Origin: Mycobacterium shimoidei | Lineage (GTDB): Bacteria > Actinomycetota > Actinomycetes > Mycobacteriales > Mycobacteriaceae | NCBI GenBank assembly: GCA_002101905.1 | Contig: LQPU01000033.1 | Location: forward strand, 1-64,000 | Length of the DNA: 64,000 nt | Reading direction: 5' to 3' | Shown: piece after piece, positions 38,628 through 51,236 of the stretch | Position numbering within the stretch: the first letter of the stretch is position 1 | Layout of the letters: every line of letters starts with the position of its first letter | Position numbers and translations under genes: made by a program | Notes under the pieces: generated by a model | Seen by the model: the letters and a program-made list of their open reading frames with translations, nothing else | Database searches by the model: none | Told to the model about the DNA's origin: nothing

Positions 38628-39608
38628 GTGAGCCACGACTGGACCGACAACCGCAAGAACCTGATGCTCTTCTCGGGGCGGGCGCACCCCGAGTTGGCCG
38701 AGCAGGTTGCCAAAGAGCTCGACGTGCATGTCACGGCCCAGACGGCGCGCGACTTCGCCAACGGGGAGATCTTCGTCCGATACCAAGAATCGGTACGTGG
38801 CTGCGACGCGTTCGTCCTGCAGTCCTACCCGGCCCCGGTCAATCAATGGCTGGTCGAACAGCTGATCATGATCGACGCGCTCAAGCGCGGCAGCGCCAAG
38901 CGCATTACTGCGGTCATGCCGTTCTATCCCTACGCCCGCCAGGACAAGAAGCATCGCGGACGCGAACCGATCTCGGCGCGTCTGGTCGCTGATCTGCTCA
39001 AGACCGCCGGCGCCGACCGGATCGTGACGGTCGACCTGCACACCGATCAGATCCAGGGCTTCTTCGACGGGCCGGTCGACCACATGCGCGCCCAAAACCT
39101 GCTCACCGGCTACATCAAGGACAACTACGCCGACGGCAACATGGTGGTGGTCTCCCCCGACTCCGGCCGGGTGCGCATCGCCGAGAAATGGGCTGACGCG
39201 TTGGGCGGTGTCCCACTGGCCTTCATCCACAAGACACGCGATCCGCGGGTGCCCAACCAGGTGGTGTCCAACCGAGTGGTCGGCGAGGTGGAGGGCCGCA
39301 CCTGCGTGCTGATCGACGACATGATCGACACCGGCGGCACCATCGCCGGAGCCGTCAAGTTGCTGCACGACGAGGGCGCCAGTGACGTGATCATCGCGGC
39401 CAGCCACGGTGTGCTCTCGGAGCCGGCGTCGCAGCGGCTGGCCGAATGCGGCGCGCGCGAGGTGATCGTCACCAACACACTGCCGATTGGGGAGGACAAG
39501 CGCTTCGGCCAGCTCACGGTGCTGTCCATCGCACCGCTGCTGGCCAGCACGATTCGTGCGGTATTCGAAAACGGTTCAGTCACAGGCCTTTTCGATGGGG
39601 ACGCATAG
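38628..39608 (+). CDS. prsA: Ribose-phosphate pyrophosphokinase
   Basis: 326 aa from GTG at 38628 (VSHDWTDNRKNLMLFSGR), matching the family start; the frame continues upstream without support. Flexible-loop region YARQDKKHRGREPISA, DLHTDQIQGFFD, and the PRPP loop VLIDDMIDTGGTIAGA. Makes PRPP for nucleotides, His, Trp and decaprenyl-phosphoarabinose. Confidence 0.96.
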   Translation: MSHDWTDNRKNLMLFSGRAHPELAEQVAKELDVHVTAQTARDFANGEIFVRYQESVRGCDAFVLQSYPAPVNQWLVEQLIMIDALKRGSAKRITAVMPFYPYARQDKKHRGREPISARLVADLLKTAGADRIVTVDLHTDQIQGFFDGPVDHMRAQNLLTGYIKDNYADGNMVVVSPDSGRVRIAEKWADALGGVPLAFIHKTRDPRVPNQVVSNRVVGEVEGRTCVLIDDMIDTGGTIAGAVKLLHDEGASDVIIAASHGVLSEPASQRLAECGAREVIVTNTLPIGEDKRFGQLTVLSIAPLLASTIRAVFENGSVTGLFDGDA

Positions 39609-39953
39609 ATGTCAGACAACGTTATCTACCACAACCCTCGTTGCTCGACCTCTCGCAAAACATTGGAACTGTTACGCGACAACGGGATTGAGCCAACAAT
39701 AATCGAATATCTCAAGACGCCGCCCACTCGCGAGCAGCTCGCCCAGATGATCCGCGACGCCGGCATCAACGTACGCGACGCGGTGCGCAAAAACGAAGAC
39801 GTTTACCGCGAGCTGGGCCTTGACGGTGCCAGTGACGACGAGCTGCTGGACGCGATGATCGCGAACCCCATCCTGATCCAGCGGCCATTCGTGGTCACCG
39901 CCAAAGGGACTCGATTAGGACGGCCGGTCGACGCCGTCCGCGAAATTCTGTGA
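39609..39953 (+). CDS. arsC: ArsC-family arsenate reductase
   Basis: 114 aa immediately after the prsA stop. Glutaredoxin-type ArsC/Spx fold with the active-site pattern H8-x3-C12-x3-R16 (HNPRCSTSR) and RPFVVTAKGTRLGRP near the C terminus. Would reduce arsenate with a low-molecular thiol. No arsenic pump is adjacent. The stop overlaps the lpqT start (GTGA). Absent here in M. tuberculosis, from memory. Confidence 0.87.
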   Translation: MSDNVIYHNPRCSTSRKTLELLRDNGIEPTIIEYLKTPPTREQLAQMIRDAGINVRDAVRKNEDVYRELGLDGASDDELLDAMIANPILIQRPFVVTAKGTRLGRPVDAVREIL

Positions 39954-40588
39954 GGCGCCTGCTTTTGGCAGCCGCGCTGATACTCACCGCCGGCTGCGGG
40001 GCGCAAACGCCTGACTATCAGTCGATCTGGACGACGACCACCACAACGACCACTCCCACGACGACCGAGGAGCAGGTCCCGTTTGCGCAGTACCTGCGCA
40101 CCAACAGCATCGGCGAAGAGCAAGTTGCGCCCGACTCGCTGCCCGACCTGACCGTGTCGATGCCCATACCACCGGGGTGGTCGAAGCACACGCCACCCAA
40201 CATGCCACCGGCAACCGTGGTGATCACCAAGGGCGACGATTTGTACCCGAACGCGATGCTGAACGTCTTCCAACTCCACGGAGACTTTGATCCACGCGAA
40301 GTGGTCAAACATGCCGACGCCGATGTCTTGATGTCGTCGAACTTCAAAAAGCTGGACGGCTCCGACGCCGACTTCCACGGTTTCCCGTCCTCGATGATCC
40401 AGGGCACCTTCGACCTCACCGGCAAGCGGTTGCACACCTTCAACCGGGCCGTCATCGCCACCGGGTCGCCACCCGCCAACCAGCGTTATCTGGTCGAGTT
40501 CTCCGTCACCAGCCTGGCCGAGCAGGCGGTAGAGGAATCGGGCGACATCGAAGCGATCATCAACGGGTTCACTGTCGCGGCCAAGTAA
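39950..40588 (+). CDS. lpqT: Lipoprotein LpqT (LpqN/LpqT family)
   Basis: 212 aa from GTG overlapping the arsC stop. Signal peptide RRLLLAAALILTAGC with lipobox LTAGC, then a Thr-rich linker (TTTTTTTTPTTTEE), then the LpqN/LpqT domain (LTVSMPIPPGWSKHTPPNMPPATVVI; FKKLDGSDADFHGFPSSMIQGTF; RYLVEFSVTSLA). Exported cell-envelope protein; role unresolved. Confidence 0.88.
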   Translation: MRRLLLAAALILTAGCGAQTPDYQSIWTTTTTTTTPTTTEEQVPFAQYLRTNSIGEEQVAPDSLPDLTVSMPIPPGWSKHTPPNMPPATVVITKGDDLYPNAMLNVFQLHGDFDPREVVKHADADVLMSSNFKKLDGSDADFHGFPSSMIQGTFDLTGKRLHTFNRAVIATGSPPANQRYLVEFSVTSLAEQAVEESGDIEAIINGFTVAAK

Positions 40589-40599
40589 TCTCGGGTGCT

Positions 40600-41466
40600 A
40601 TGAGCGCCTGGACTGCCGCCGACCTGCCGTCGTTCGCGGGGCGCACCGTGATCATCACCGGCGCCAACAGCGGGCTGGGCGCGGTGACCGCCCGCGAATT
40701 GGCGCGCGTAGGCGCCCAAGTCATCATGGCGGTGCGCGACACCGGCAAGGGCGAAGCTGCCGCCGCACAGATGACCGGTGATCTCGAAGTGCGCAGACTC
40801 GATCTGATGGATCTGGCCTCGGTGCGCCAGTTCGCCGACGGCGTGGACGCTGTCGATGTGTTGATCAACAACGCCGGGATCATGGCCGTCCCGCACGCAG
40901 TCACCGCCGACGGCTTCGAAAGCCAGATCGGCACCAACCACCTTGGTCACTTCGCGCTGACCAATCTGCTGCTGCCCAAACTCACCGACCGCGTGGTCAC
41001 GGTGTCATCGATAGCGCACGTGGTGGGCCGCATCAGCCTCAAAGACCTCAACTGGACGTCGCGGCCGTACTCGGCGTGGCTGGCCTACGGCCAGTCCAAG
41101 CTGGCCAATCTGCTGTTCACCAGTGAGCTGCAGCGACGCCTGACGGCGGTCGGCTCGCCGCTGCGGGCGCTGGCCGCCCACCCGGGGTACTCGCGTACCA
41201 ACCTGCAGGGCCACTCCGGGCACCGGTTGGCGGACGCATTGATGGCCATCGGAAATCGGCTGGCCACCGACGCCGACTTCGGCGCGCGGCAAATCCTGTA
41301 TGCCGCCTCGGCCGATCTGCCCGGCGACACGTTCATCGGGCCCCGCTTCGGGATGCTGGGCCGCAGCAAGCCGGTTTGGCGCAGTCCACTGGCCCGCCGC
41401 GCCGACACCGCCCGGGAACTATGGGAGCTTTCCGAGCGGCTGACAGACACCAAATTTCCGCTGTGA
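40600..41466 (+). CDS. Short-chain dehydrogenase/reductase
   Basis: 288 aa. NAD(P)-binding VIITGANSGLGAVTARELARVGA, NNAGIM, catalytic Ser (VTVSSIAH) and Y-x3-K (AYGQSKLANLLF). Like retinol-dehydrogenase-type SDRs of mycobacteria. Substrate unknown. It sits 11 bp after lpqT and is an insertion relative to the lpqT-rplY order in M. tuberculosis. Confidence 0.88.
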   Translation: MSAWTAADLPSFAGRTVIITGANSGLGAVTARELARVGAQVIMAVRDTGKGEAAAAQMTGDLEVRRLDLMDLASVRQFADGVDAVDVLINNAGIMAVPHAVTADGFESQIGTNHLGHFALTNLLLPKLTDRVVTVSSIAHVVGRISLKDLNWTSRPYSAWLAYGQSKLANLLFTSELQRRLTAVGSPLRALAAHPGYSRTNLQGHSGHRLADALMAIGNRLATDADFGARQILYAASADLPGDTFIGPRFGMLGRSKPVWRSPLARRADTARELWELSERLTDTKFPL

Positions 41467-41504
41467 CGCGCTGATGCGCTAACCTGACCGGGCGTCACGG
41501 CGAG

Positions 41505-41527
41505 GGCGGCTGACCTTTCCAGCCGCC
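41505..41527 (+). promoter_or_regulatory. Hairpin in the rplY leader
   Basis: GGCGGCTG (41505-41512) and CAGCCGCC (41520-41527) form a perfect 8-bp stem with a 7-nt loop about 68 bp before rplY. Only GTT follows, so it is a weak terminator for the SDR gene or an RNA leader element. Confidence 0.45.
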
Positions 41528-41595
41528 GTTATCGACGGGGACCGTCTTACGGTTGTCGCGATGCTGGCCGTGCCCCGACCAACAGGAGCGACACC

Positions 41596-42273
41596 ATGGC
41601 CAAAGCCTCTTCCGCTAACCAGCTGACCGTCTCGGTACGCACCGAGACCGGTAAGGGCGCGTCGCGCCGGGCCCGCCGCGCGGGCAAGATCCCCGCGGTT
41701 CTCTACGGTCACGGTGCCGATCCGCAGCACCTGGAGCTGCCCGGACACGACTTCGCCGCGGTGCTGCGGCATTCCGGCACCAACGCTCTGCTGGCGCTCA
41801 AAATCGACGGCAAAGAGCAGCTGGCGCTGACCAAAGCGCTGGACATCCACCCGATCCGGCACACCATCCAGCACGCCGACCTGTTGCTGGTGCGCCGCGG
41901 CGAGAAGGTGGTGGTCGAGGTCACCGTCGAAGTCCAGGGTGAACCGGCCCCGGGCACCCTGGTCACGCAGGAGACCAACACCATCGAGATCGAGGCCGAC
42001 GCGGTGGCCATTCCCGAGCAGTTGACGGTTTCGATCGAAGGCGCCGAACCGGGCACCCAGTTCACCGCCGGGCAGATCACCCTGCCGTCAGGGGTGACGC
42101 TGGTGTCCGACCCCGACCGCCTGGTTGTCAACGTGGTGAACGCGCCGACCGCCGAAGACCTCGAGGCCGAGGGTGCCGGCGAGGTGCCCGAGGCCGAGGC
42201 TGAGGCCGAGGCCGAGGCGCCGGCCGAGGAGGCCGCCGAAGCCGAGGAGACCCCGGCGTCCGAGTCCGAGTAG
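41596..42273 (+). CDS. rplY: 50S ribosomal protein bL25, Ctc long form
   Basis: 225 aa. N-terminal 5S-rRNA-binding L25 domain ([29 protein letters not shown]), TL5/Ctc C-terminal beta domain ([29 protein letters not shown]), then a Glu/Ala-rich acidic tail typical of actinobacteria. GGAGCG upstream. pth follows after 3 bp, as in many genomes. Confidence 0.96.
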   Translation: MAKASSANQLTVSVRTETGKGASRRARRAGKIPAVLYGHGADPQHLELPGHDFAAVLRHSGTNALLALKIDGKEQLALTKALDIHPIRHTIQHADLLLVRRGEKVVVEVTVEVQGEPAPGTLVTQETNTIEIEADAVAIPEQLTVSIEGAEPGTQFTAGQITLPSGVTLVSDPDRLVVNVVNAPTAEDLEAEGAGEVPEAEAEAEAEAPAEEAAEAEETPASESE

Positions 42274-42276
42274 CGC

Positions 42277-42852
42277 ATGGCCGAGCCACTCTTGGTGGTC
42301 GGCCTGGGCAACCCGGGACCAAACTACGCGGCGACCCGCCACAATCTCGGGTTCATGGTCGCCGACTTGCTCGCCGCGCGGCTGGGGTCGAAGTTCAAGG
42401 CGCACAAGAAGTCCGGCTGCGAGATTGTCACCGGTCGGCTCGGGGGGCGTTCGGTGGTGCTGGCCAAGCCGCGCAGCTATATGAACGAATCCGGGCGCCA
42501 AGTGGCGCCATTGGCCAAGTTCTACTCGGTGCCACCCGCGGACATCATCGTCATCCACGACGACCTCGACCTCGATTTCGGTCGGATCAGGCTCAAGCTC
42601 GGAGGCGGCGAGGGCGGCCACAACGGGCTGCGATCAGTGGCGGCCGCATTGGGCACCAAGGACTTTCAGCGGGTGCGCATCGGCATCGGACGTCCGCCGG
42701 GCCGCAAGGACCCGGCAGCGTTCGTGTTGGAGAACTTCACCGCGGCCGAACGTGTGGAAGTCCCGACGATCTGCGAGCAGGCCGCCGACGCCGCCGAGCT
42801 GTTGCTGCAACTGGGCCTCGAGCCGGCCCAAAACGTCGTGCACGCCTGGTAA
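42277..42852 (+). CDS. pth: Peptidyl-tRNA hydrolase
   Basis: 191 aa. Releases tRNA from prematurely dropped peptidyl-t[24 protein letters not shown] includes the catalytic His (TRHNLG); [19 protein letters not shown] and [12 protein letters not shown] complete the active-site set. Starts 3 bp after rplY. Confidence 0.97.
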   Translation: MAEPLLVVGLGNPGPNYAATRHNLGFMVADLLAARLGSKFKAHKKSGCEIVTGRLGGRSVVLAKPRSYMNESGRQVAPLAKFYSVPPADIIVIHDDLDLDFGRIRLKLGGGEGGHNGLRSVAAALGTKDFQRVRIGIGRPPGRKDPAAFVLENFTAAERVEVPTICEQAADAAELLLQLGLEPAQNVVHAW

Positions 42853-42865
42853 GTACGCCCGAGAT

Positions 42866-44500
42866 CTAGGTGACCAGCTGAACGGAGGTGGACCGCCGCA
42901 GCTTGCCCGACGGGGTCTTGGGAATCGTGCCCGGGCCGAGCACCACGACATTGCGCGGCCGCACATCCACTTCTTTGACGACCTCGTGGGCGACCTGGTG
43001 CTCGATGCGACGCACCTCGGCGGGATCCTCGAACGCGTTGGACTCCACCGCCACGGCGAACGTCTCGCGGGAATGCCCGGCGTCGAGCCGTACGGCCACC
43101 GCGCAGCCCGGACGGACCCCCTCGACCCGGCAGGCGGCCCGCTCGATGTCGGTCGGGTAGATGTTGCGGCCGGCCATGATGATGACGTCTTTGACCCGGC
43201 CGCATACCACGATGTGGCCCTCCTCGGTCAGGTAACCGAGGTCGCCGGTGTCATACCAGCCGTGTTCGTCCTGCGCCGGGATGAATCCACCCATGGTGAT
43301 GTAGCCCGGCGTCACCGGCTCCCCGCGCAGTTCGATGACGCCGACGCCGCGGGGCGGCAACACATTGCCGTCCTCGTCGACGATGCGGACCTCGATGCCG
43401 TCGAGCACTGGCCCCAGGGACGCCAGCCGGCGGGTGTTTCCCTTGGTGGCCGGCACCGCGCGGCGCAGGGCAGCCAACAGATCGGCATCCACCTCGTCGA
43501 CGTGCAGCCCCGTCTCCACCGGCGAGAACGACACCGCCAGCGTGGTTTCGGCCATCCCGTAGGCCGGCAGAATGGCCTCCGGCCGCAACCCGAACGGCCG
43601 GCCCGCGTCGATCAGGTCTTCGACGTCGGCCGGGTCGACGGGTTCAGCGCCTGACATCGCGATCCGCAGGCTCGACAGGTCGAACTGGCCGGGTTTGGCC
43701 TGCTTGCGCAGGCGCTTGGCGAACAGCGAGTAGGCGAAGTTGGGGCCGCAGATGAAGGTGCCCTTGTACTTGTCGATCAGCTTGGCCCACAGCAGCGTGT
43801 CGCGCAGGAAGTCCATCGGGGTGACCTTGACCAGCTCGGCGCCGAAGTACATCGGCACCGTCAAGAAACCGATCATGCCCATGTCGTGGAAGCAGGGCAG
43901 CCAGCTGATCATCACGTCGGTGTCGATGTTGTACTTCACGCCCACGAACATCGCCTCGACGTTCGAGTACACGTTGCGGTGAGTGATCTGGACGGCTTTG
44001 GGAGATCCCGTCGAACCGGACGTCAGCTGCATCAGCGCCAGATCGTCTTCCCCGGTCTCGATCGGGTCGGTCGGCTCGGCGGCCAACAGCTGCTCGACGG
44101 TCAGCACCTTGACGCCGCGCTCCTCCAGCACCGGTATGGCGGCCATGAAGGGCTCCGAGACGATGACGGCCTTCGCCTCGATCATGTCGATGACGGTGGT
44201 GGTGTCCTTCGCCCACGCGGCCAGGTCGGTACGTGGCGTGGGCTGGTGCAGCATCGTCAGGCTGGCGCCGCGCATCCACAGCCCCTGCGCCGTCGGCGCG
44301 ATCTCCACCGGCGCTCCAACCAGGACCCCGATCGCGTCGCCGTGGCCGATTCCGGCCGCGAGCAGCCCACCGGCCACCCGGCGTGCGCGCTGATGAACCT
44401 CCAGCCAGGTGTGCCGGACCGGCTCGTGTGGTTCGCCGGTCACCATGCCGTTCTTGCTCTCGTGAGCGTTGCGGAACATGTTCTCGGTAAACCTGCTCAC
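42866..44500 (-). CDS. Acyl-CoA synthetase / acyl-AMP ligase (Pks16/FadD-type)
   Basis: 544 aa from GTG at 44500 ([11 protein letters not shown]), equal to the length I recall for Rv1013 (named Pks16, although it is a ligase). ANL motifs: [18 protein letters not shown] (A3), GMAET (A5), [11 protein letters not shown] (A7), [16 protein letters not shown] (A8), and catalytic Lys in [10 protein letters not shown] (A10). Activates a fatty acid through an adenylate. Overall style is nearer to fatty-acyl-AMP ligases ([14 protein letters not shown]). Confidence 0.9.
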   Translation of the reverse strand: MSRFTENMFRNAHESKNGMVTGEPHEPVRHTWLEVHQRARRVAGGLLAAGIGHGDAIGVLVGAPVEIAPTAQGLWMRGASLTMLHQPTPRTDLAAWAKDTTTVIDMIEAKAVIVSEPFMAAIPVLEERGVKVLTVEQLLAAEPTDPIETGEDDLALMQLTSGSTGSPKAVQITHRNVYSNVEAMFVGVKYNIDTDVMISWLPCFHDMGMIGFLTVPMYFGAELVKVTPMDFLRDTLLWAKLIDKYKGTFICGPNFAYSLFAKRLRKQAKPGQFDLSSLRIAMSGAEPVDPADVEDLIDAGRPFGLRPEAILPAYGMAETTLAVSFSPVETGLHVDEVDADLLAALRRAVPATKGNTRRLASLGPVLDGIEVRIVDEDGNVLPPRGVGVIELRGEPVTPGYITMGGFIPAQDEHGWYDTGDLGYLTEEGHIVVCGRVKDVIIMAGRNIYPTDIERAACRVEGVRPGCAVAVRLDAGHSRETFAVAVESNAFEDPAEVRRIEHQVAHEVVKEVDVRPRNVVVLGPGTIPKTPSGKLRRSTSVQLVT

Positions 44501-44810
44501 GAAAACCTCCTCGGTTTCAACGCAGCGCCGCTGAATATCAGGCTGCCCCTGCCCAGGGGCGTTGCACAGTAGGCGCGCGCACACAATTGGGGAGCGGTTG
44601 TGTCTCGAATCGGTAGTGGATCAGTAACCTCGTGCAACGTCGCGACGTCGGTGGGGACACGGCCGCAGCCGCGACCCATCGGGTTCACCGAGCACCCATC
44701 GGCCTGCTCGGCAGGCGATGGGATTGGACGCAGGCTCTGACCACTACTCGTCACCGCCGAACATCTTAAACTCCTCTTAAGGAACTGCCAAACTCTGCAG
44801 TCAGATCGCC
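44501..44810. other. Intergenic region, no gene seen
   Basis: About 310 bp between ispE and the acyl-CoA ligase, both on the minus strand. It should hold the ligase promoter. AACTCCTCTTAAGGA near 44771 is the only A+T-richer patch. No supported gene or strong repeat. Confidence 0.4.
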
Positions 44811-45767
44811 TCATACCCCGGTGACGGGCGCCGGTACCACCCGGGCGCCGTGCACCGGGCCACTGGCAACCCGCACCGTGCGGCATACCCCGGCACCGGA
44901 TAACTGAATGCCGATGTCGACCGCCGCCGACGCCGACGAGCACAGGAACGCGCACGTTGGACCGGAGCCGGACACGATACCCGCCAGCGCGCCGGCCTCC
45001 TCGCCGGCCCTCAGCACGCGGCGCAAGTCCGGATGTGCGCTCACCGCGGCGGCTTGCAGCTCATTGCCCAGCAGCGGCGCCAGCTGCTCCGGGTCGCCGG
45101 CGGCCAGCGCCGCCAGCACCGGCCCGGGTCCTTCCAGCCGCGGCGGCGCCCCGGTCTTGCGCAGCCGGTCGAGTTCGCGGAAAACGGCCGGCGTCGCCAG
45201 TCCGCCCTCGGCAAACGCCAGCACCCAATGGAAGGTGTTGCGTGCCAGCACCGTGGCCAGTTCCTCCCCCCGGCCGGTCCCCAACGCGGTGCCACCGTGC
45301 AGTGCGAACGGCACATCGCTGCCCAGCCGCGCGGCCAGCGCGTGCAGGTCGCGGCGCGGCACGCCGAGCTCCCAGAGCGCGTTCATCGCGACCAGCACCG
45401 CGGCGGCATCCGCGCTGCCGCCGCCCATGCCGCCGGCCACCGGAATGGACTTCTCGACGGAGATCGCCACATCCGGGGCCCGGCCGACGTGGTCGGCCAT
45501 CAGTTCGGCGGCCTGCCAGGCCAGGTTGCTGGCGTCGGTGGGCAGCTCGTCGGCGCCCTCTCCGGTCAGCTCCAGCGACAGCACGTCGGCGTTGCGGACC
45601 GTCACCTCGTCGACCAGGGAAACCGCGTGAAAGACCGTCGTCAGCTCGTGGTAGCCGTCGTCACGCCGGTCGCCCACGGCCAGATAGAGGTTGATCTTGC
45701 CGGGCGCCCGCACGGTGACCGACCCGGTGGGCACCCATTGAGCAGCGGTACTTCCGTCCAACGGCAC
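44811..45767 (-). CDS. ispE: 4-diphosphocytidyl-2-C-methyl-D-erythritol kinase
   Basis: 318 aa GHMP kinase of the MEP isoprenoid pathway. [26 protein letters not shown], the ATP loop [17 protein letters not shown], and [13 protein letters not shown] (motif III). The first ~16 residues exceed some homologues, so a start at a downstream codon is possible. Last of the rpfB-ksgA-ispE series, here separated from ksgA by a kinase gene on the opposite strand. Confidence 0.95.
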   Translation of the reverse strand: MPLDGSTAAQWVPTGSVTVRAPGKINLYLAVGDRRDDGYHELTTVFHAVSLVDEVTVRNADVLSLELTGEGADELPTDASNLAWQAAELMADHVGRAPDVAISVEKSIPVAGGMGGGSADAAAVLVAMNALWELGVPRRDLHALAARLGSDVPFALHGGTALGTGRGEELATVLARNTFHWVLAFAEGGLATPAVFRELDRLRKTGAPPRLEGPGPVLAALAAGDPEQLAPLLGNELQAAAVSAHPDLRRVLRAGEEAGALAGIVSGSGPTCAFLCSSASAAVDIGIQLSGAGVCRTVRVASGPVHGARVVPAPVTGV

Positions 45768-45802
45768 CGCACGAGACTATCGCCGGAACCTACTGTGGGG
45801 GC

Positions 45803-46580
45803 ATGGTTGACGCCGGCGAGATTCTCGACGGCTACGTCATCGATCGAGAAGTCGGTCGCGGCGGCCACGCCACCGTGTATCGAGCGGATGCGCTGCGACG
45901 GCCCGGCCGGCCGGTCGCCCTCAAGGTGCTCGATGCCGACCGGCGTAACCCGGCTCAGCAGGCCCGCCTGAACCGTGAATTCCGGTTGGTCCATCGGCTG
46001 CACCACCCCCACATCGTCGCGATGTATGAGCAGGGGGATTTCTGGCTGGCGATGCAATTCCTCGACGGCGGCAAATCCACCGGGCTGCAGAGCCGACCGG
46101 AGCGGCTGGCGACGCTGGCGCAGATCGCCGACGCGCTCGATTACCTGCACGGCGAGGGTATCGTGCATAGCGACGTCAAGCCAGCCAATATCCTTGTCGC
46201 CAAGGATTTTTCGCGTGGTGGAGCCTGTCTGATCGACTTCAGCGTGGCCCATGCGGTCGTCGACAACGTCTTTCGCCGCCCAACAGACCTTCAGGCGTCG
46301 CTGTCGTATGCCGCGCCGGAGCTGCTGCGCGGACGTGCACCAACGGCCGCCACCGACGAATACGCGCTGGCCTGCACCGCAGTCGAATTACTCACCGGCG
46401 CACCACCATACGAAGCCGACACCTCCACCGAACTGGTGCGGGCACACCTGCGCGGGATCGCGCCGCGACTCTCACCGAGGATGTCGTGGGCGTCGCGTTC
46501 GCTCGACACGGTCATCGCCCGAGCCATGGCCCGAGACCCCGAAATGCGCTACCAGTGCTGCTCGGAATTCGTCGAACACC

Positions 46581-46603
<23 letters not shown>
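45803..46603 (+). CDS. Solitary soluble Ser/Thr protein kinase
   Basis: 266 aa, kinase domain only, no membrane helix or sensor domain. Gly loop GRGGHATVY (18-26), K41 in VALKVL, catalytic loop H122-S123-D124 VKPAN, D145-F-S (DFG variant), APE 171-173. The usual HRD arginine is serine, so it is a non-RD kinase, perhaps not controlled by activation-loop phosphorylation. It lies between ispE and ksgA on the opposite strand and overlaps the ksgA 3' end by 23 bp. Absent there in M. tuberculosis, from memory. Confidence 0.9.
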
Positions 46604-48673
<2,070 letters not shown>

Positions 48674-48736
48674 TCACAAGACGGTAACGAACCGGCCTAC
48701 GCAGAGCAACACCCGACTCGCGCTCTTACTGGACTC

Positions 48737-49594
48737 TTAATTACCGCGTTCAAGCCCGTACACGCGGCGGGCGTTGGCGGTGGTCACCGTGGCCAAATCT
48801 TCGGCGCTGCGGTCGATGAGCTCCGCCAACGCCCGCACGGTGTAGGGCAGGCAGTAGGGCTCGTTGGGCGCGCCACGGTAGGGATGCGGAGCCAGAAACG
48901 GCGCGTCGGTCTCCACCAGCAGCTGCTCGGTGGGTATCAAACCAACCGCCTCCCGCAGCTCGCGCGCGTTGCGGAAGCTCACCGTTCCGGACAAGCTGAT
49001 CAGCCAGCCCGCGTCCACGCACGCCCGCGCCATGGCACCGCCCGACGAGAAGCAATGAAAGATCACCGTCTCGGGCGCGCCCTCGGCGCGCAACACGTCG
49101 AGCACCTCGGCGTCGGCGTCACGGTTGTGGATCATCAGCGGCTTGCCGGTCCGCTTGGACAAGTCGATGTGCCAGGCGAACGCCTCCCGCTGCGCCGCGG
49201 GCTCCGCACACCCCTCGAGCCGCCCGGGCCAGTACATATCCATGCCGGTTTCGCCGACCGCCACCACCCGCGGGTGGGTGACCAGCTGCTCGATCTCGGC
49301 TCGAGCGGCGTCGGTGAGCGCGTTTGCCCGGGTCGGGTGCAGGGCGACCGCGGCATAGACCCGTGGATCCCAGTCGGCGGCCCGGGTCACCCAGCGCGCC
49401 GACGCCAGGTCATCGGCGATGGTGACGACGGCCTCGACGCCCACTGCCGCGGCCCGGTCGACGATGGCGCGCACTGTGTGCGCATCGGTGGCACCGCACG
49501 CGTCCAGATGGGTGTGGGCGTCGACGAGCGGGGCCAGCGGCTCCGGAGCCGGCGGCGGTTGGCGTTTACCGGGCCGTTTCGAACTCACTTGCAC
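48737..49594 (-). CDS. tatD: TatD-family metal-dependent DNase
   Basis: 285 aa amidohydrolase fold. DAHTHLDACG (metal ligands), VGETGMDMYWPG (Glu), FAWHIDLSKRTGKPLMIHNRDAD (His), FHCFSSG (His) and VETDAPFLAPHPYRGAPNEP (Asp). A 3'-5' exonuclease on DNA, with aminoacyl deacylase activity in some members. Divergent from metG with a ~20-bp gap, so the promoters overlap. Confidence 0.94.
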   Translation of the reverse strand: MQVSSKRPGKRQPPPAPEPLAPLVDAHTHLDACGATDAHTVRAIVDRAAAVGVEAVVTIADDLASARWVTRAADWDPRVYAAVALHPTRANALTDAARAEIEQLVTHPRVVAVGETGMDMYWPGRLEGCAEPAAQREAFAWHIDLSKRTGKPLMIHNRDADAEVLDVLRAEGAPETVIFHCFSSGGAMARACVDAGWLISLSGTVSFRNARELREAVGLIPTEQLLVETDAPFLAPHPYRGAPNEPYCLPYTVRALAELIDRSAEDLATVTTANARRVYGLERGN

Positions 49595-49613
49595 ACCATA
49601 AGGTGGTGTCTCG

Positions 49614-51161
49614 ATGAAGCCCTTTTACGTGACCACGGCGATCACCTATCCCAACGGTGAGCCGCACATCGGGCATGCCTACGAATACATCGCCACCGAC
49701 GCGATCGCCCGCTTCAAGCGCCTCGACGGTTTCGACGTGCGCTACCTGACCGGAACCGACGAACACGGCCTCAAGATGGTGGAGACAGCCGCGGCGGAAG
49801 GGATTCCGACCGCGCAGCTGGCCCGTCGCAACTCCGATGTGTTCCAACGGTTGCAGGAAAAGCTCAACATCTCCTTCGACCGGTTCATCCGCACCACCGA
49901 TCCCGACCATCTGGCCGCATCCAAGGCGATCTGGCAGCGGATGGCCGACGCCGGCGATATCTACCTGGACTCCTATGCCGGCTGGTACTCGGTGCGCGAC
50001 GAGCGGTTCCTGGTCGAGTCGGAGACCGTTGTCGCCGACGACGGCACCCGGGTCGCGGCCGAAACCGGCGCGCCGGTGACCTGGACCGAGGAGCAGACGT
50101 ATTTCTTCCGGCTTTCGGCATACGCCGACAAGCTGCTCGCCCACTACCAGGCGCACCCGGAGTTCATCGCACCGGAGGTGCGCCGCAACGAGGTGATCAG
50201 CTTTGTCTCCGGCGGGCTGCGCGACCTGTCGATCTCGCGCACCTCGTTCGACTGGGGTGTGCCGGTACCCGGGCATCCCGACCACGTCATGTACGTCTGG
50301 GTCGACGCGCTGACGAACTACTTGACCGGCGTCGGCTATCCCGACACCGACTCGGAGCTGTTTCGCCGCTACTGGCCGGCGGATCTGCACATGATCGGCA
50401 AGGACATCATCCGGTTTCACACCGTCTACTGGCCGGCGTTTCTGATGTCAGCCGGAATCGAGCTTCCGCGAAGGGTTTTCGCGCATGGCTTCCTGCTCAA
50501 TCGCGGCGAGAAAATGAGCAAGTCGGTGGGCAACGTCATCGACCCGAACACGCTGGTCGATACGTTCGGCCTGGATCAGGTGCGCTACTTTTTGCTGCGC
50601 GAGGTCCCGTTCGGCCAGGACGGCAGTTACAGCGACGAGGCGATCATCACCCGGACCAACACCGACCTGGCCAACGAACTGGGCAATCTGGCACAGCGAT
50701 CACTGTCGATGATCGCCAAGAACCTGGACGGAATCGTGCCGGAGCCGGGCGAATTCACTGCCGACGACACCGAGTTGCTGACGATGGCTGACGGGCTGCT
50801 GGAACGAGTTCGGGCCGAATTCGATGCCCAGGCAATGCATTTAGGGTTGGAAGCGATCTGGTTGGTGCTCGGCGCCGCCAACCGTTATTTCTCCGCGCAG
50901 CAGCCGTGGGTGTTGCGCAAGAGCGAGTCGCCGGCCGATCAGACCCGGTTCGCCACCGTGCTCTACGTGACGTGCGAGGTGGTGCGCATCGCCGCGCTGC
51001 TGATTCAGCCCGTCATGCCCGATTCGGCGGCTCGACTGCTCGACCTGTTGGGACAGCCGCCCGAACAGCGGATGTTCAGCGCGATCGGCACCAGGTTGGC
51101 TCCCGGGACGCAGCTGCCGGCGCCGACAGCGGTGTTCCCGCGTTATCAGCCTGGCGAGTGA
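49614..51161 (+). CDS. metG: Methionyl-tRNA synthetase
   Basis: 515 aa class I enzyme. [18 protein letters not shown] (HIGH motif HIGH), GTDEHG, and [11 protein letters not shown] (KMSKS). The CxxC zinc knuckles of the E. coli type are missing from the connective peptide, as in the shorter MetRS form of mycobacteria. Anticodon-binding helices occupy ~385-505. No C-terminal tRNA-binding appendix. Confidence 0.97.
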   Translation: MKPFYVTTAITYPNGEPHIGHAYEYIATDAIARFKRLDGFDVRYLTGTDEHGLKMVETAAAEGIPTAQLARRNSDVFQRLQEKLNISFDRFIRTTDPDHLAASKAIWQRMADAGDIYLDSYAGWYSVRDERFLVESETVVADDGTRVAAETGAPVTWTEEQTYFFRLSAYADKLLAHYQAHPEFIAPEVRRNEVISFVSGGLRDLSISRTSFDWGVPVPGHPDHVMYVWVDALTNYLTGVGYPDTDSELFRRYWPADLHMIGKDIIRFHTVYWPAFLMSAGIELPRRVFAHGFLLNRGEKMSKSVGNVIDPNTLVDTFGLDQVRYFLLREVPFGQDGSYSDEAIITRTNTDLANELGNLAQRSLSMIAKNLDGIVPEPGEFTADDTELLTMADGLLERVRAEFDAQAMHLGLEAIWLVLGAANRYFSAQQPWVLRKSESPADQTRFATVLYVTCEVVRIAALLIQPVMPDSAARLLDLLGQPPEQRMFSAIGTRLAPGTQLPAPTAVFPRYQPGE

Positions 51162-51175
51162 TCTCGGTCACGCCA

Positions 51176-51202
51176 TGTCACACCTGAGGACTCGGCGGTG
51201 TC
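51176..51202 (+). promoter_or_regulatory. ECF41-type promoter
   Basis: TGTCACA (51176-51182), 16 bp, then TGTC (51199-51202). The published ECF41 consensus is TGTCACA-N16-CGTC, so the -35 is exact, the spacing is right and one -10 base differs. It lies 35 bp before the oxidoreductase that forms an operon with an ECF41 sigma gene. Confidence 0.7.
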
Positions 51203-51236
51203 TGGAGGGCACACCCCCCGAGAACAGGAGACAACA

